DNA of 64,000 nt, from NCBI GenBank assembly GCA_958295905.1, contig OY282382.1, positions 5,748,367 through 5,812,366 on the forward strand, given 5' to 3'. Below, piece after piece: positions 17,425-25,972 of this stretch. This DNA comes from an uncultured Vicinamibacterales bacterium (lineage in GTDB: Bacteria; Acidobacteriota; Vicinamibacteria; Vicinamibacterales; UBA8438). The notes below the pieces were generated by a model, which was not told the DNA's origin, made no database searches, and was given only the letters and a program-made list of their open reading frames with translations. Positions within the stretch are counted from its first letter, which is position 1. Each line of letters starts with the position of its first letter. A program made the position numbers and the translations under genes.

Positions 17425-20400
17425 ATGGAGTGGACGACGCTGCACGGGCCGCTGCTCGGCCGCGCGTTCGGGCGCCTGCTCGGCCGGCTCGAGCCGGGCG
17501 CGATGGCGTTCGTGCGTTGCCTGACCCCGGACGTGGTGGCCGCCCTGGCCGCCGATGCGGCCTTCTCGCCAGACGGGTGGCGGGTGCTGCGGGTGGCGGA
17601 CACGGAGGATCCGGCCGGCAGAACCACCGACGCGGACACCGCGGTCGAGTTGCGCGAGACCAAGGACGAACCGACGCTGCTGCTGGTCGACACCGGGCGG
17701 GCCGGGGCGGGCATGGACGGCATCTACAGCGCCGCGCGCGAAGTGAGCGAGACCGAACTGTTCGCCGACGCCAAACCGCTCGCGGGCGCCGAGCTGTCGA
17801 GCGCGCACCGCGCGTACGCCGAGCGCGCGATCCGCCGGGCGCAGGGGGCGGGGCGCCACGACAGCGTCGCGCCGTGGGTGGAGTTCGACTTTCTCTGCCG
17901 CGCCGCCGCGCACCGGCGCCACCCCGGCGAGTACCTGCACCTGCTCGGTCTGTGGCCGGTCGCCGCGTCGGCCGACGGCGACGCGGGGGCGGAACTGGCC
18001 GCGTCGCGCCGGTTCGTGGATCGCCTGCTCGGCGCCGCCGTCACCGGCATCGCCGTCCCCGCGCGCATCGCGTCGCTCCGGATCGCGGCGGCCGGCGCGC
18101 AGCGCCGAGATCTCGAACGCTTTCTCGCGGAAGCGGCGGCCCGGCCGTTGCGCGACGCCCTGCAGGCGCTGGCCGACCAGCCGCGGCTGTGGGTCGGATC
18201 CCTCCCCGTCCACCCGAGCGACGACATCCAGGCCGTCGAACTCGCGTCGTGGCGCAACCGGAACGGGAAGATCGCCAAGTGGTCGGGGCTGGCGCAACCG
18301 TCCGAGGCGGGGGCCCCGGAGTTGGTCCTCAAACCCGACGCCCAGTCCGCCAAGGAGTACTCGAACCTGGAGGTCCGGTGGAAGGCCCGCCCCGCCGACT
18401 TGGAGAAGAACGCCGTCGACTACCACGTGGCGGTGCTGACGGATCTCGACGAGGAACTGGCCGCACGCGACGTCCGCCACTCCGCCCGCCAGCAGGAGAA
18501 GTGCCGGTTCAGCAACGACGACTTCTCGGCGCTGAGCGACGACGCCCTCCTGTCCGCCCGCGTAGCCGTTTCCGTCGTCGGCCGCGACGAGATCGACCGG
18601 CAGGAGAGCGAGGAGTTCGTCATCCGGTTCGGCGAGCCGCAGGAGACGACGGCCGGGGGCGCGGGGCGGAGGGTCCGCACGTTCAGCGAAGGACTCATCG
18701 AGTTCCCGGGACGAGAAACCGCGGCGAACGTCGCCGAGAACCCGACCTGCGTCACCGGCGACGCGAGGGGCTTCATCGTGCTGCGCCCGCCCGACCCCCG
18801 GTTGCGCAAGAGCTTCCGGGTGTTCCGCCCGCCGTTGATCCGCGACGTGGAGAACGAATGGACGAGCCGCCAAGGCGCTCTCGGACGCTGGCGGGTGCGC
18901 GTCCGGGCGTCGGGGGAGCGGGCGGCGACGGTGGAGTTCGTGCCCGCGGAGGGCGGCGACGGAACGGCGTGGGGCCGCACCACCGCGGCCAGCCGGCGCC
19001 TGGCGGAACGGTTCCGGGCCGGTGGGGGCGGGGTGGCCCAGGTCCACGACGACCGCTCGAAATCGTTCGACACCATAAAGGAGTACGTGCTCGCCTGGAC
19101 GGCGCTGCTCGACGGCGGCCGGCCGGAACTCGCGATCTGCAACACGGTCGAAGTGCAGTCGCTGTCCGGCCGCACGATCGGCCTGATCGTGCTGCCGACG
19201 CATCCGCTGCGCGTCGCCTGGCTGGCCGCCTACGACAACCTGCTGTTCCACGCCGTCTTCGAGGAGGAACAGGCGCCCAGGCAGGTACTGGACGAGCTGG
19301 CGGGGCTGGACGGCGCGATGTTCCCGGCGTTCCTGCCCAACCCGGCCGGCGGGGCGTTCGTCTTCGTCGACACGCTGGGGTTCCACGCGGTGGGCATGGT
19401 GCCCGACCATGATCCGGAGCCGAAGGCGGCGGTGGCGGTGCTCGCCTGCGCCCTCGGCGAGAGCGAATCGGCGGAGACCGCACCGACCGTCGGCGAACAG
19501 AGCGCGGCGGTCCTCGGGGATGAGATCGTCAAGTACATCGCGTGTCACGAGTCATCCCGGCTGCTGCGGATGCACGCCCTCCGGGCCGGCGACGGCCTGA
19601 CCATCGCTCGAGCGCTGGGCCGTGTCCACCGGCGCCACGGCGGAGCCGGCGACGAGATGGACAACGAGGCGGCCGAAGCCGCGGATGCCGACGCGGCAGC
19701 CGCGCCCGCCTTCTCGCTCGACCTGTATCCGTCGCCGGAGCAGCGCGCCATCGCCGGGCGGTTCATCGCGGAAGCGCGGGAGAAACGCCGCAGCGGCGCC
19801 GGCGTGCTGGCGGCCGACGACCAGTGGATGCTGGAGTCGATCAGCCTGCCGGGCGGCGTCGCCCTGCCCCGGCTGCGGTGGGCGCGCAAGGAAACCGGCG
19901 AGCCGAAGACGGCGGCGCACCTTGCCGTCGCCTTCGACACGTTCGACTCCCGGGTCGAGATCGACACCGGCGCGGCGCCGCCCGCGCCGTTCCGGGCGTT
20001 CGGCCTGCTGTCGTTCTTCGAGCGCGACTTCACGGCCGCCCCGGCCCCGTCGTGGCGCAGCGTCGTGCCCCGGTCCGGCGGCGGGGAGAAGCACCCCTCG
20101 GAGCGGGGACACACCGAGCGGCTGGACCGCTTGAGCCAGAAGATCGCGGACGCGGCCGCCCGGCACGTCGCCGAAGGCGACGGCGAGCCGACCCGGCGCT
20201 CGGGATGGCGCTGGCCCTGGACCATCTCGAACCCGACCGGCGACGCGGGCCACGGCGCGCCGGTGCTCCGCACGACGATCCTGCCCGAGAAGGCCGACAG
20301 CATCCGCGAGCTGCACCGGCGGTGCGACTGGGTGGTCACCCTGGACCGCAACGCCGGCATCGAGTACTTCGACTCGCCGCAGGACAACCGGGACGTCTAC

Positions 20401-22791
20401 GAGGCGTACGTCATCGACTGCGTGCCGGAGCGCGGGGACCTCGGCTGCCTGCAACTGATCACGTCGACCAGCAACGTGGAGGAGGTGCACGACCTGCTCG
20501 ACGGCGCACTCGTGCGGATGGGGCTCAGCCGCACGCGGCGGAACGCCGAGTTCCTCCTGGAGCACCTCAAGTCGCTGAGCGGGCGGCTCGCCATCCGTCT
20601 CACCGGCAACGTCGCCCCGGCCTCGGAACTGATCGCGCTGGCGATCGCCCACGCCAACTGCCGGCGGGCGGCGGGCGGCGACGTCTGCTGGGCGCCCCTC
20701 GACCGCGGCTTCCTCGTGCCGGTGGACGATGTGCGCGACCTGCTGCCCCCGCTGCAGGACAACGGGGACGAGGGCGGAGACCGGCGGACGCGTCCCGACC
20801 TGATCCACGTCTCGACGCAGCCGCGCCGGGGGCTCGCCTTCCGGTTCATCGAAGTGAAGCACCGCCGCCATCTGCGCCAAGCCCGCGCGCCGGATCTGCT
20901 GCGCAGGGTGCAGGAACAGACCGTCGCGCTCCGGTCGCGTTGGCACGAGTGGTACGGCCACGAGAACGTGCACGCCGCGTTCCGGGCGGTGCGGCGCGCC
21001 AAGCTGGCGCGGGTGCTGCGCTTCTACGCGGACAAGGCGCACCGGCACGGGTTGCCGGCGGAACGCTACCGGGAACTCGTCGCGGAGCTCGATCGCATGG
21101 TCGAGAGGGGCGCGGACTACGCCATTCACCCCGCACCGGACGGCGACCGCGGCTGGGTGTTCTGTCCGGAGTATGCGGGACCCGAGCCGCTGGAGATCTC
21201 GCCGCCGGGTTGGGGCGCGCGGATCTTCCTGTTCGGTCCCGGCCGGTTGCCGGACGCCGATTTCCGCTTCGGGCCGGACGCGGCGGCGGCAGGAAGCGCG
21301 ACCGGAGCCGGGGCGTCGGGGAGGGACGGGCGCGTGGAGGTCCCGTTCTCCCGCAGCGTGCCGCCGACGGTCGACGGGGGCGGCCGGGCTTCCGTCGGCG
21401 CCGTACCGGGCGCCGGCGAAAGGGGCTTCGGCGCCGACGAAAACGTATCCGGCGCAACGGCGGTGGATCCGGGCGGTGGTCATCGCGCGTCCGGCAGCGA
21501 TGGAGACCCGACCGGCACGAGACCGCCGGGCAAAACGACGGATCCCCCAGGCGCCGCGACGGATCCTCCAGGCGGAACGGCGGCGGATCCGGACGGTGGC
21601 ACTGGAGATGCGTCCGGCAGCGATGGAGGCCCGACCGGCGGCACGGCGAATCCCCCAGGCGGAACGACGGATCCCCCAGGCGCCGCGAGGGTGCCGGGCG
21701 GCGGGACAGCCCCCGACCGCAACGCGACGCCGGACGTCCCTGCGCCAATCCCCGCCATCGCGCTGGGCGCGGACGCCCTCACCGGGGCCGACGTGCAGTG
21801 GCCCTTGACCACGAAGGGCAACCCGCACCTCCTCATCGCCGGTCTGCCCGGCATGGGCAAGACGACCTGCCTGCTCAACCTGTGCCGGCAGATGGTGGCG
21901 GCCGGCGTCCACCCGATAGTCTTCTCTTACCATCAAGACATCGACGAACGGCTTGTGGACCTGGTCGCCCCGGTGCGGTTCATCGACTTCGACGGACTGG
22001 GATTCAATCCGCTGCGGGTGACGAACCCCGAGTCGGCGCGGGCGTATCTCGACGTCGCCGGATCGTTGCGGGACATCTTCGCCGCCATCTACCCGGAGCT
22101 CGGCGATCTGCAGGGCGAGAGCATCCGCCGGGCGATCAAGGAGAGCTTCAGCGAAGCGGGGTGGACCGGGTCGGAAGCAGGCGCGCAGGAGCCGGAGTTC
22201 GGCCGTTTCGTCGAGATTCTGCGCGCCGAGCCAAAGCCGGACCGTGGATTGCGTACGTTGTTGGCGCGTCTGACCGAGCTCGAGGACTACGGTTTCTTCG
22301 ACCTCGGAGAGACTCGCGAGAGTCTCTGGAAGAGCGACCGGCCCACCGTCGTCCGCATCCACACCACCCAGAACGACGCGTTACAGCGGGCGTTCGCCGC
22401 GCTCGTGTTCTACGGCCTCTACAAGGACATGTTTCGCCGAGGCATTCAGGATCGGATCACCCATGCCCTGATCTTCGACGAGGCGCACCGGGCCGCCGGT
22501 TTGAAACTGATCCCGACGATGGCGAAAGAGTGCCGGAAGTACGGCGTCTCGCTCGTGCTCGCCTCCCAGGAAGCAAGAGACTTCGACGTGTCGTTGTTTT
22601 CCGCCGTCGCCAACTACCTCGTGCTGCGCCTGACCGAGGCGGACGCGAAGTCTCTGGTCCGGAACGTCGCGACGGCGCGCCAGGAACGCACGCTGATCGA
22701 CAAGATCAAGCAGATGGACCGGTTCAGGGCGCTGTATTTCTGTGAGGGAAGACAACGGCCTTCTTCTGTCCGCCTCCAGTCGCTGGACTGA
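17425..22791 (+). CDS. Large PD-(D/E)XK nuclease / HerA-FtsK-like ATPase (DptH-like)
   Basis: 1788 aa, ATG 1 nt after the previous stop with GGGAGGGA as SD. The N-terminal two thirds are mostly uncharacterised (LLVDTGRAGAGMDGIYSAAR near residue 95). A nuclease-like core follows at D1125 (RPDLIHVST) and E1143-V-K1145 (RFIEVKHRRH). After a Gly/Pro/Thr repeat-rich linker (about 1290-1440) comes a HerA/FtsK-type ATPase: Walker A G1473-LPGMGKTT1481, Walker B ALIFDE (D1685-E1686) AHRA, and sensor region LVLASQEARDFD. Length and the combination of C-terminal HerA-like ATPase with an internal nuclease-like strand fit DptH-type proteins. The likely role is a DNA-translocating restriction effector. No dndA-E or dptB-E modification genes occur in the window, so what marks self DNA is unknown. 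Confidence 0.75.
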   Translation: MEWTTLHGPLLGRAFGRLLGRLEPGAMAFVRCLTPDVVAALAADAAFSPDGWRVLRVADTEDPAGRTTDADTAVELRETKDEPTLLLVDTGRAGAGMDGIYSAAREVSETELFADAKPLAGAELSSAHRAYAERAIRRAQGAGRHDSVAPWVEFDFLCRAAAHRRHPGEYLHLLGLWPVAASADGDAGAELAASRRFVDRLLGAAVTGIAVPARIASLRIAAAGAQRRDLERFLAEAAARPLRDALQALADQPRLWVGSLPVHPSDDIQAVELASWRNRNGKIAKWSGLAQPSEAGAPELVLKPDAQSAKEYSNLEVRWKARPADLEKNAVDYHVAVLTDLDEELAARDVRHSARQQEKCRFSNDDFSALSDDALLSARVAVSVVGRDEIDRQESEEFVIRFGEPQETTAGGAGRRVRTFSEGLIEFPGRETAANVAENPTCVTGDARGFIVLRPPDPRLRKSFRVFRPPLIRDVENEWTSRQGALGRWRVRVRASGERAATVEFVPAEGGDGTAWGRTTAASRRLAERFRAGGGGVAQVHDDRSKSFDTIKEYVLAWTALLDGGRPELAICNTVEVQSLSGRTIGLIVLPTHPLRVAWLAAYDNLLFHAVFEEEQAPRQVLDELAGLDGAMFPAFLPNPAGGAFVFVDTLGFHAVGMVPDHDPEPKAAVAVLACALGESESAETAPTVGEQSAAVLGDEIVKYIACHESSRLLRMHALRAGDGLTIARALGRVHRRHGGAGDEMDNEAAEAADADAAAAPAFSLDLYPSPEQRAIAGRFIAEAREKRRSGAGVLAADDQWMLESISLPGGVALPRLRWARKETGEPKTAAHLAVAFDTFDSRVEIDTGAAPPAPFRAFGLLSFFERDFTAAPAPSWRSVVPRSGGGEKHPSERGHTERLDRLSQKIADAAARHVAEGDGEPTRRSGWRWPWTISNPTGDAGHGAPVLRTTILPEKADSIRELHRRCDWVVTLDRNAGIEYFDSPQDNRDVYEAYVIDCVPERGDLGCLQLITSTSNVEEVHDLLDGALVRMGLSRTRRNAEFLLEHLKSLSGRLAIRLTGNVAPASELIALAIAHANCRRAAGGDVCWAPLDRGFLVPVDDVRDLLPPLQDNGDEGGDRRTRPDLIHVSTQPRRGLAFRFIEVKHRRHLRQARAPDLLRRVQEQTVALRSRWHEWYGHENVHAAFRAVRRAKLARVLRFYADKAHRHGLPAERYRELVAELDRMVERGADYAIHPAPDGDRGWVFCPEYAGPEPLEISPPGWGARIFLFGPGRLPDADFRFGPDAAAAGSATGAGASGRDGRVEVPFSRSVPPTVDGGGRASVGAVPGAGERGFGADENVSGATAVDPGGGHRASGSDGDPTGTRPPGKTTDPPGAATDPPGGTAADPDGGTGDASGSDGGPTGGTANPPGGTTDPPGAARVPGGGTAPDRNATPDVPAPIPAIALGADALTGADVQWPLTTKGNPHLLIAGLPGMGKTTCLLNLCRQMVAAGVHPIVFSYHQDIDERLVDLVAPVRFIDFDGLGFNPLRVTNPESARAYLDVAGSLRDIFAAIYPELGDLQGESIRRAIKESFSEAGWTGSEAGAQEPEFGRFVEILRAEPKPDRGLRTLLARLTELEDYGFFDLGETRESLWKSDRPTVVRIHTTQNDALQRAFAALVFYGLYKDMFRRGIQDRITHALIFDEAHRAAGLKLIPTMAKECRKYGVSLVLASQEARDFDVSLFSAVANYLVLRLTEADAKSLVRNVATARQERTLIDKIKQMDRFRALYFCEGRQRPSSVRLQSLD

Positions 22792-22951
22792 ATCGGTCCT
22801 TTCACTGGTCATGCGCTCTCGCAGCTCTGCGATCTCGCACTGTACACCATCGAAACGCGCCATTCCGCGTCGTCCCTCGGCAAGTGCTCCGAACGGCGGT
22901 CTCGCGCATCGGTGGCGGCCGCTGCGGGCAGAGCTCCAGTAGCTCCAGTGT

Positions 22952-23698
22952 ATGATGGCGACAGTCATGTCCACTGACGAAACGCGTCGCGGCGACAACA
23001 AGCGTCGCGCCGCGCGCATGAACGTATGGATCGACCTCGCCAGGAAGACATCCGATGACGACGATTGCGCCCACGTTCGGTTTGTCTTCTACTGGATCGC
23101 GTACGAGGCGGCTTACAAGGTGGACGACAGTGGCCCGTCCTCTTCCCGTGCGTCGGAAGCGCAACAGCGACGCAGCTTCCATCGGAACATCGCTCGAAAC
23201 GACAGAGGGCGTCTGCGGGAGACCTTGCGTGGGCACAGAGAACGCGTCGCCAAGGTCCTCGAGCTGCGGCAGGCGCATCGATCTTTCTGGCGGAACGAGG
23301 ATGGGCGGGTGGAGAGCGCCGAGGACTGGGAGCGCATCTTCGGTGAATGGACACGCGAGGCCAAGGAGACGCTACGGCGGGCTATTGAGGATTGGCGCCT
23401 TGGAGGCGCCAACGAACGAACCGCGAATTCGCTGAACGACCTCTTCTCGAACTTGGCTGTCGTTCGCCACCAGATCGTGCACGGTGGCAGCGCCGGCTCC
23501 CACAGCCGCGGCCGCACGCAGGTTCGACTGGGTGCCCAACTGCTTCACGCCCTCATCCCCTGCTTCCGGGACAGCATCGAGTCCAACCTCGACGAGGACT
23601 GGGGACAACCGCCGTTCCCGCGCGTGGGCACCGGGCCTGACGACGAGTGTCCACCGCCGTGGCTGACGCCGAATCCGACCGACGCAGGAGGGCCATGA
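22952..23698 (+). CDS. HEPN-domain-like protein, possible RNase
   Basis: 248 aa (or 243 if it starts at M6, 22967). The C-terminal half contains NLAVVRHQIVHGGS, whose R-H-Q-I-V-H is the Rx4H motif of HEPN ribonucleases, followed by RGRTQVRLGAQLLHALIP, as in Apea/MAE-type HEPN proteins. The N-terminal half is charged and helical (RFVFYWIAYEAAYKV). It lies 160 bp downstream of the large ATPase gene on the same strand and may be part of, or appended to, the defence operon as an RNA-targeting effector. The assignment rests on one motif and its fold context. Confidence 0.6.
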   Translation: MMATVMSTDETRRGDNKRRAARMNVWIDLARKTSDDDDCAHVRFVFYWIAYEAAYKVDDSGPSSSRASEAQQRRSFHRNIARNDRGRLRETLRGHRERVAKVLELRQAHRSFWRNEDGRVESAEDWERIFGEWTREAKETLRRAIEDWRLGGANERTANSLNDLFSNLAVVRHQIVHGGSAGSHSRGRTQVRLGAQLLHALIPCFRDSIESNLDEDWGQPPFPRVGTGPDDECPPPWLTPNPTDAGGP

Positions 23699-23808
23699 GC
23701 GCCCCGTGCGAGAGCCTCGCACTGCCACCGCACGAACTCCGCGAGGACGCCGTGCTTGAGCAGGTCGCCAGCGTTCCCATATCGTACGGCAACGTCATCG
23801 CCCGCGGT

Positions 23809-24117
23809 TCATCGGATCGGCTTCACGCCGCCCCTTCGTCCCAGGCCGTAGCCGACCCGGAAGACGTCCGGGATGTTGACCCGCCCGTCATGCATGCGGT
23901 AGAAGACGCCCAGCGACTCCCGAACACCGTCCGCACCCCGATCGATACGGCGAGGCGGCAGCTTGACCTCGTCCTGGTTCGCCTCCTCGACCAGTCGGTC
24001 CACCACCTAGTTGGCCTTCCACCGCTACGCGATCTCCTCGAATCGGCACGGAACGACTAACCTCGACACGATCTCCTGCCGCAGGTCGAGCGTTCGGCGG
24101 TCCGCCGGGCGGAAGTC
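23809..24117 (-). pseudogene. C-terminal relic of a P-loop-ATPase-type protein, two in-frame stops
   Basis: Read from 24117 on the minus strand the frame gives DFRPADRRTLDLRQEIVSRL...FEEIA-stop-RWKAN-stop-VVDRLVEEANQDEVKLPPRR and ends NIPDVFRVGYGLGRRGG-VKPIR. The sequence is coherent across two TAG codons (near 24027 and 24009), so it is a decayed gene tail. The ending is one I associate with large defence-type P-loop ATPases; the family name is not certain. Its upstream part is missing: the Uma2 gene stop (24127) begins directly beyond it. Confidence 0.6.
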
Positions 24118-24126
24118 GCGGGGGAG

Positions 24127-24858
24127 TCAGCGCGGCCCGGCGGCCCGCAGCCGGTCCGCGACCCGGCGGGCGAGAGTGCGCGAGAACCGGGCGCGGGCGG
24201 ACGGGCCGCCGGCGACGAACAGCCGATCGAGATCAGCGCGGGTGACGCCGGGACAGACGACGCTCTCCTCGGCCGGCCCGCATGCCGCGGCGGCCTCGGC
24301 GTCGGCCCGCCAGATGACCGCGCGGTCCAGCCGGTGGTTCGTCCAGACTTCCTCGACACCCAACCGGAAGTACGGCCCGAGCTTGTGGCGCGACCGCCGG
24401 CTGCGGTCGATCTCGACGACCAGGGTGGGGGGCGGCAGGCCGGTGCGCACGTCGACGTAGCCCTCCACCTGCCCCACCGCGCGCGCCGCCGCGGCGTCGA
24501 GATAGAAGCTGGCGTCGGCCTCGAACGCCCCGTCGTCGCTCAACAGGCGCAACGCGCCGGTGTACCGCCATGAGACGGCCAAGCCGCCGTCGGCGAGCGC
24601 GTCCTCGATGCGGCAGAAGAACCTGGTGACCTCCAACGCGGGCTCTTCATGCGCGACCCCTGGCTCGGCCACGAACTCGGCGAGACCGGTGCGCTCGTCG
24701 TACCGGCAGCGCGGCACGTCGTCGTGGTCGGTCAGACGGTCGAAGAGCCCGCGCGGCATGGCGACTTCCATCCGCACCGGGGCATCGGGGCCGCCGGCGG
24801 GCGCGGGTTCGCTGACCGGCGGATGAACAACTTCGGGAGCCACCGTCGGCGAGGCCAT
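24127..24858 (-). CDS. Uma2-family endonuclease-like protein
   Basis: 243 aa. Uma2 signature PPPTLVVEIDR (E149, D151) with K159 in RRSRHKLGPYFRLGVEEVW, preceded by FEADASFYL. The canonical 'PD' aspartate is replaced by T145 here, whereas the paralogue at 26724-27455 keeps PPPDLVVEIDR. The two share the N-terminal block (AMPR-LFDRLT-HDD-PRCRYDE and LAEFVAEPG-AHE), so they arose by duplication and now flank the AbiE genes in direct orientation. The ATPase relic begins 10 nt downstream. Confidence 0.85.
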   Translation of the reverse strand: MASPTVAPEVVHPPVSEPAPAGGPDAPVRMEVAMPRGLFDRLTDHDDVPRCRYDERTGLAEFVAEPGVAHEEPALEVTRFFCRIEDALADGGLAVSWRYTGALRLLSDDGAFEADASFYLDAAAARAVGQVEGYVDVRTGLPPPTLVVEIDRSRRSRHKLGPYFRLGVEEVWTNHRLDRAVIWRADAEAAAACGPAEESVVCPGVTRADLDRLFVAGGPSARARFSRTLARRVADRLRAAGPR

Positions 24859-24900
24859 GTATCAACCGTAGCACAAGCCCCCGGGGCGCACGTCAAGACC

Positions 24901-25009
24901 GTGACACGCCGCCGCCTGAGGTATGCGGCTCGGCCGGCATTGCCACTTGGCCGCGACCGCCCAGCCGGGCCATGTGACACGCCGCCGCCTGAGGTATGCG
25001 GCTCGGCCG
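24901..25009. repeat. Paired 36-bp direct repeat, period 73 bp
   Basis: 24901-24936 and 24974-25009 are identical, starting GTGACACGCCGCCGCCTGAG, separated by 37 bp. Each contains a GCCGC/GCGGC stem. Only two copies exist and there is no leader or cas gene. This is the only structure in the 24859-25171 intergenic stretch. Confidence 0.85.
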
Positions 25010-25171
25010 ACCCCCCCGTGGCGCCCCCCGGCGCCACGGCCCAAGAGGCCCGGAGGACTTCGAGGCCGAGAAACGGAACCGAAATCGCCAACTCTGAAGT
25101 TCCAGGGCAGTGATCGGGCCGCGCAGGTTCGGAGGGGACAGGCCGGGCGGGTTCGCGCGTGGCGGTTCTGC

Positions 25172-25972
25172 TCATGCGGCGAGAACCGCGTCGAGATTGA
25201 CGCGTTCCAGAAGGGCCGCGTCGGCCGGCCGCTCCAGGAAGGGCTCGACGTCGCGCATCAGAACGCCGGTCTCCAGATCGGCGAGCCGCATCCGAAGCAG
25301 GCCGCGCCAATCCGCGGCCCGGCGGCGGTGGGCACCCTGCGTCTGATCCAGGGCGTGCTGGAGGAGCGCCACGTTCGGCGCGACCGGCGGGCGGCGCGAC
25401 CGGTACCACACCAGGTCGAACCAGTCGCGGCCCTTCGGATACTTGCGCGTGAGCAACGCGTGCAGCTTGCCCGCCATCAGTGACGGCAGGTCGTAGTGAC
25501 CGATCACGAACGTGAAGTGGCGGGTGACGACAGAGCGCTGAACCGCCGCGCCGGCCGGGGGACGGGTGTCGATTTCAATCTTGATGGAGAGCTTCTGCTC
25601 CTGATGGCCGGACAGGCCCGCTTCCGCCAGCAGCGACGCGGTTCGAATCCAGGCGACCTGCACCGGCTTGCGGTCGATCCAGCGCACCGTGCTGTCGAAG
25701 CCGGCGAGGTGGAGGTCCCGCTTGAGCTTGCGCAGCCAGGACACGGGTTCGTACCCGTCGAACGAGACCTGCGAGAAATCGAGGTCTTCGGAGAACCGCG
25801 GGAGGTTCTCCAGAAACCGCAGCGCGGTTCCGCCGACGAACACGATCGCCCGCGACGCCTCGCTCTCATGAAGGGACCGCATGATGAAAGCCTGGAGGTA
25901 CTCGCGCAGAGCATTGAGCCTGCGCCCCGGATCATCGAACCGCAGCGCCGCATCGAGAGCAAGGTCCTTCAC
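25172..25972 (-). CDS. abiEii: AbiEii/AbiGii-type nucleotidyltransferase toxin (type IV TA)
   Basis: 266 aa from a GTG at 25972 that overlaps the antitoxin stop (GTGA). Nucleotidyltransferase signature: G48-GTALRFL and RFSEDLDFS (D63, D65), the G-G-T-A-L...R-x-S-x-D-L-D-F pattern of AbiEii. A later KLSIKIEIDTRPP strand supplies the third acidic residue, and LPSLMAGKLHALLTRK...GRDWFDLVWY is the conserved C-terminal block. In known AbiE systems this protein is a GTP-dependent nucleotidyltransferase whose activity stops growth upon phage infection and is countered by AbiEi. The longer upstream reading is a shadow of the antitoxin gene. Confidence 0.9.
   Translation of the reverse strand: MKDLALDAALRFDDPGRRLNALREYLQAFIMRSLHESEASRAIVFVGGTALRFLENLPRFSEDLDFSQVSFDGYEPVSWLRKLKRDLHLAGFDSTVRWIDRKPVQVAWIRTASLLAEAGLSGHQEQKLSIKIEIDTRPPAGAAVQRSVVTRHFTFVIGHYDLPSLMAGKLHALLTRKYPKGRDWFDLVWYRSRRPPVAPNVALLQHALDQTQGAHRRRAADWRGLLRMRLADLETGVLMRDVEPFLERPADAALLERVNLDAVLAA

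Noticed and set aside
19552..22362. Very long antisense ORF (over 900 codons) inside the large ATPase gene
   Set aside because: Mirrors the codon structure of the real gene and has no domain-like sequence. The same holds for the long antisense frames at 11.0-15.3, 17.4-19.5 and 47.3-50.4 kb.
11221..22791. Complete Dnd/Dpt phosphorothioation system or complete BREX/Pgl system
   Set aside because: No cysteine desulfurase, dndC/D-type, pglX or pglZ gene is visible anywhere in the window, and the first gene is a fusion not typical of either system.
24901..25009. CRISPR array
   Set aside because: Only two repeats, no cas genes in 64 kb, and four other loci show the same spacing with different sequences, which argues for another process.
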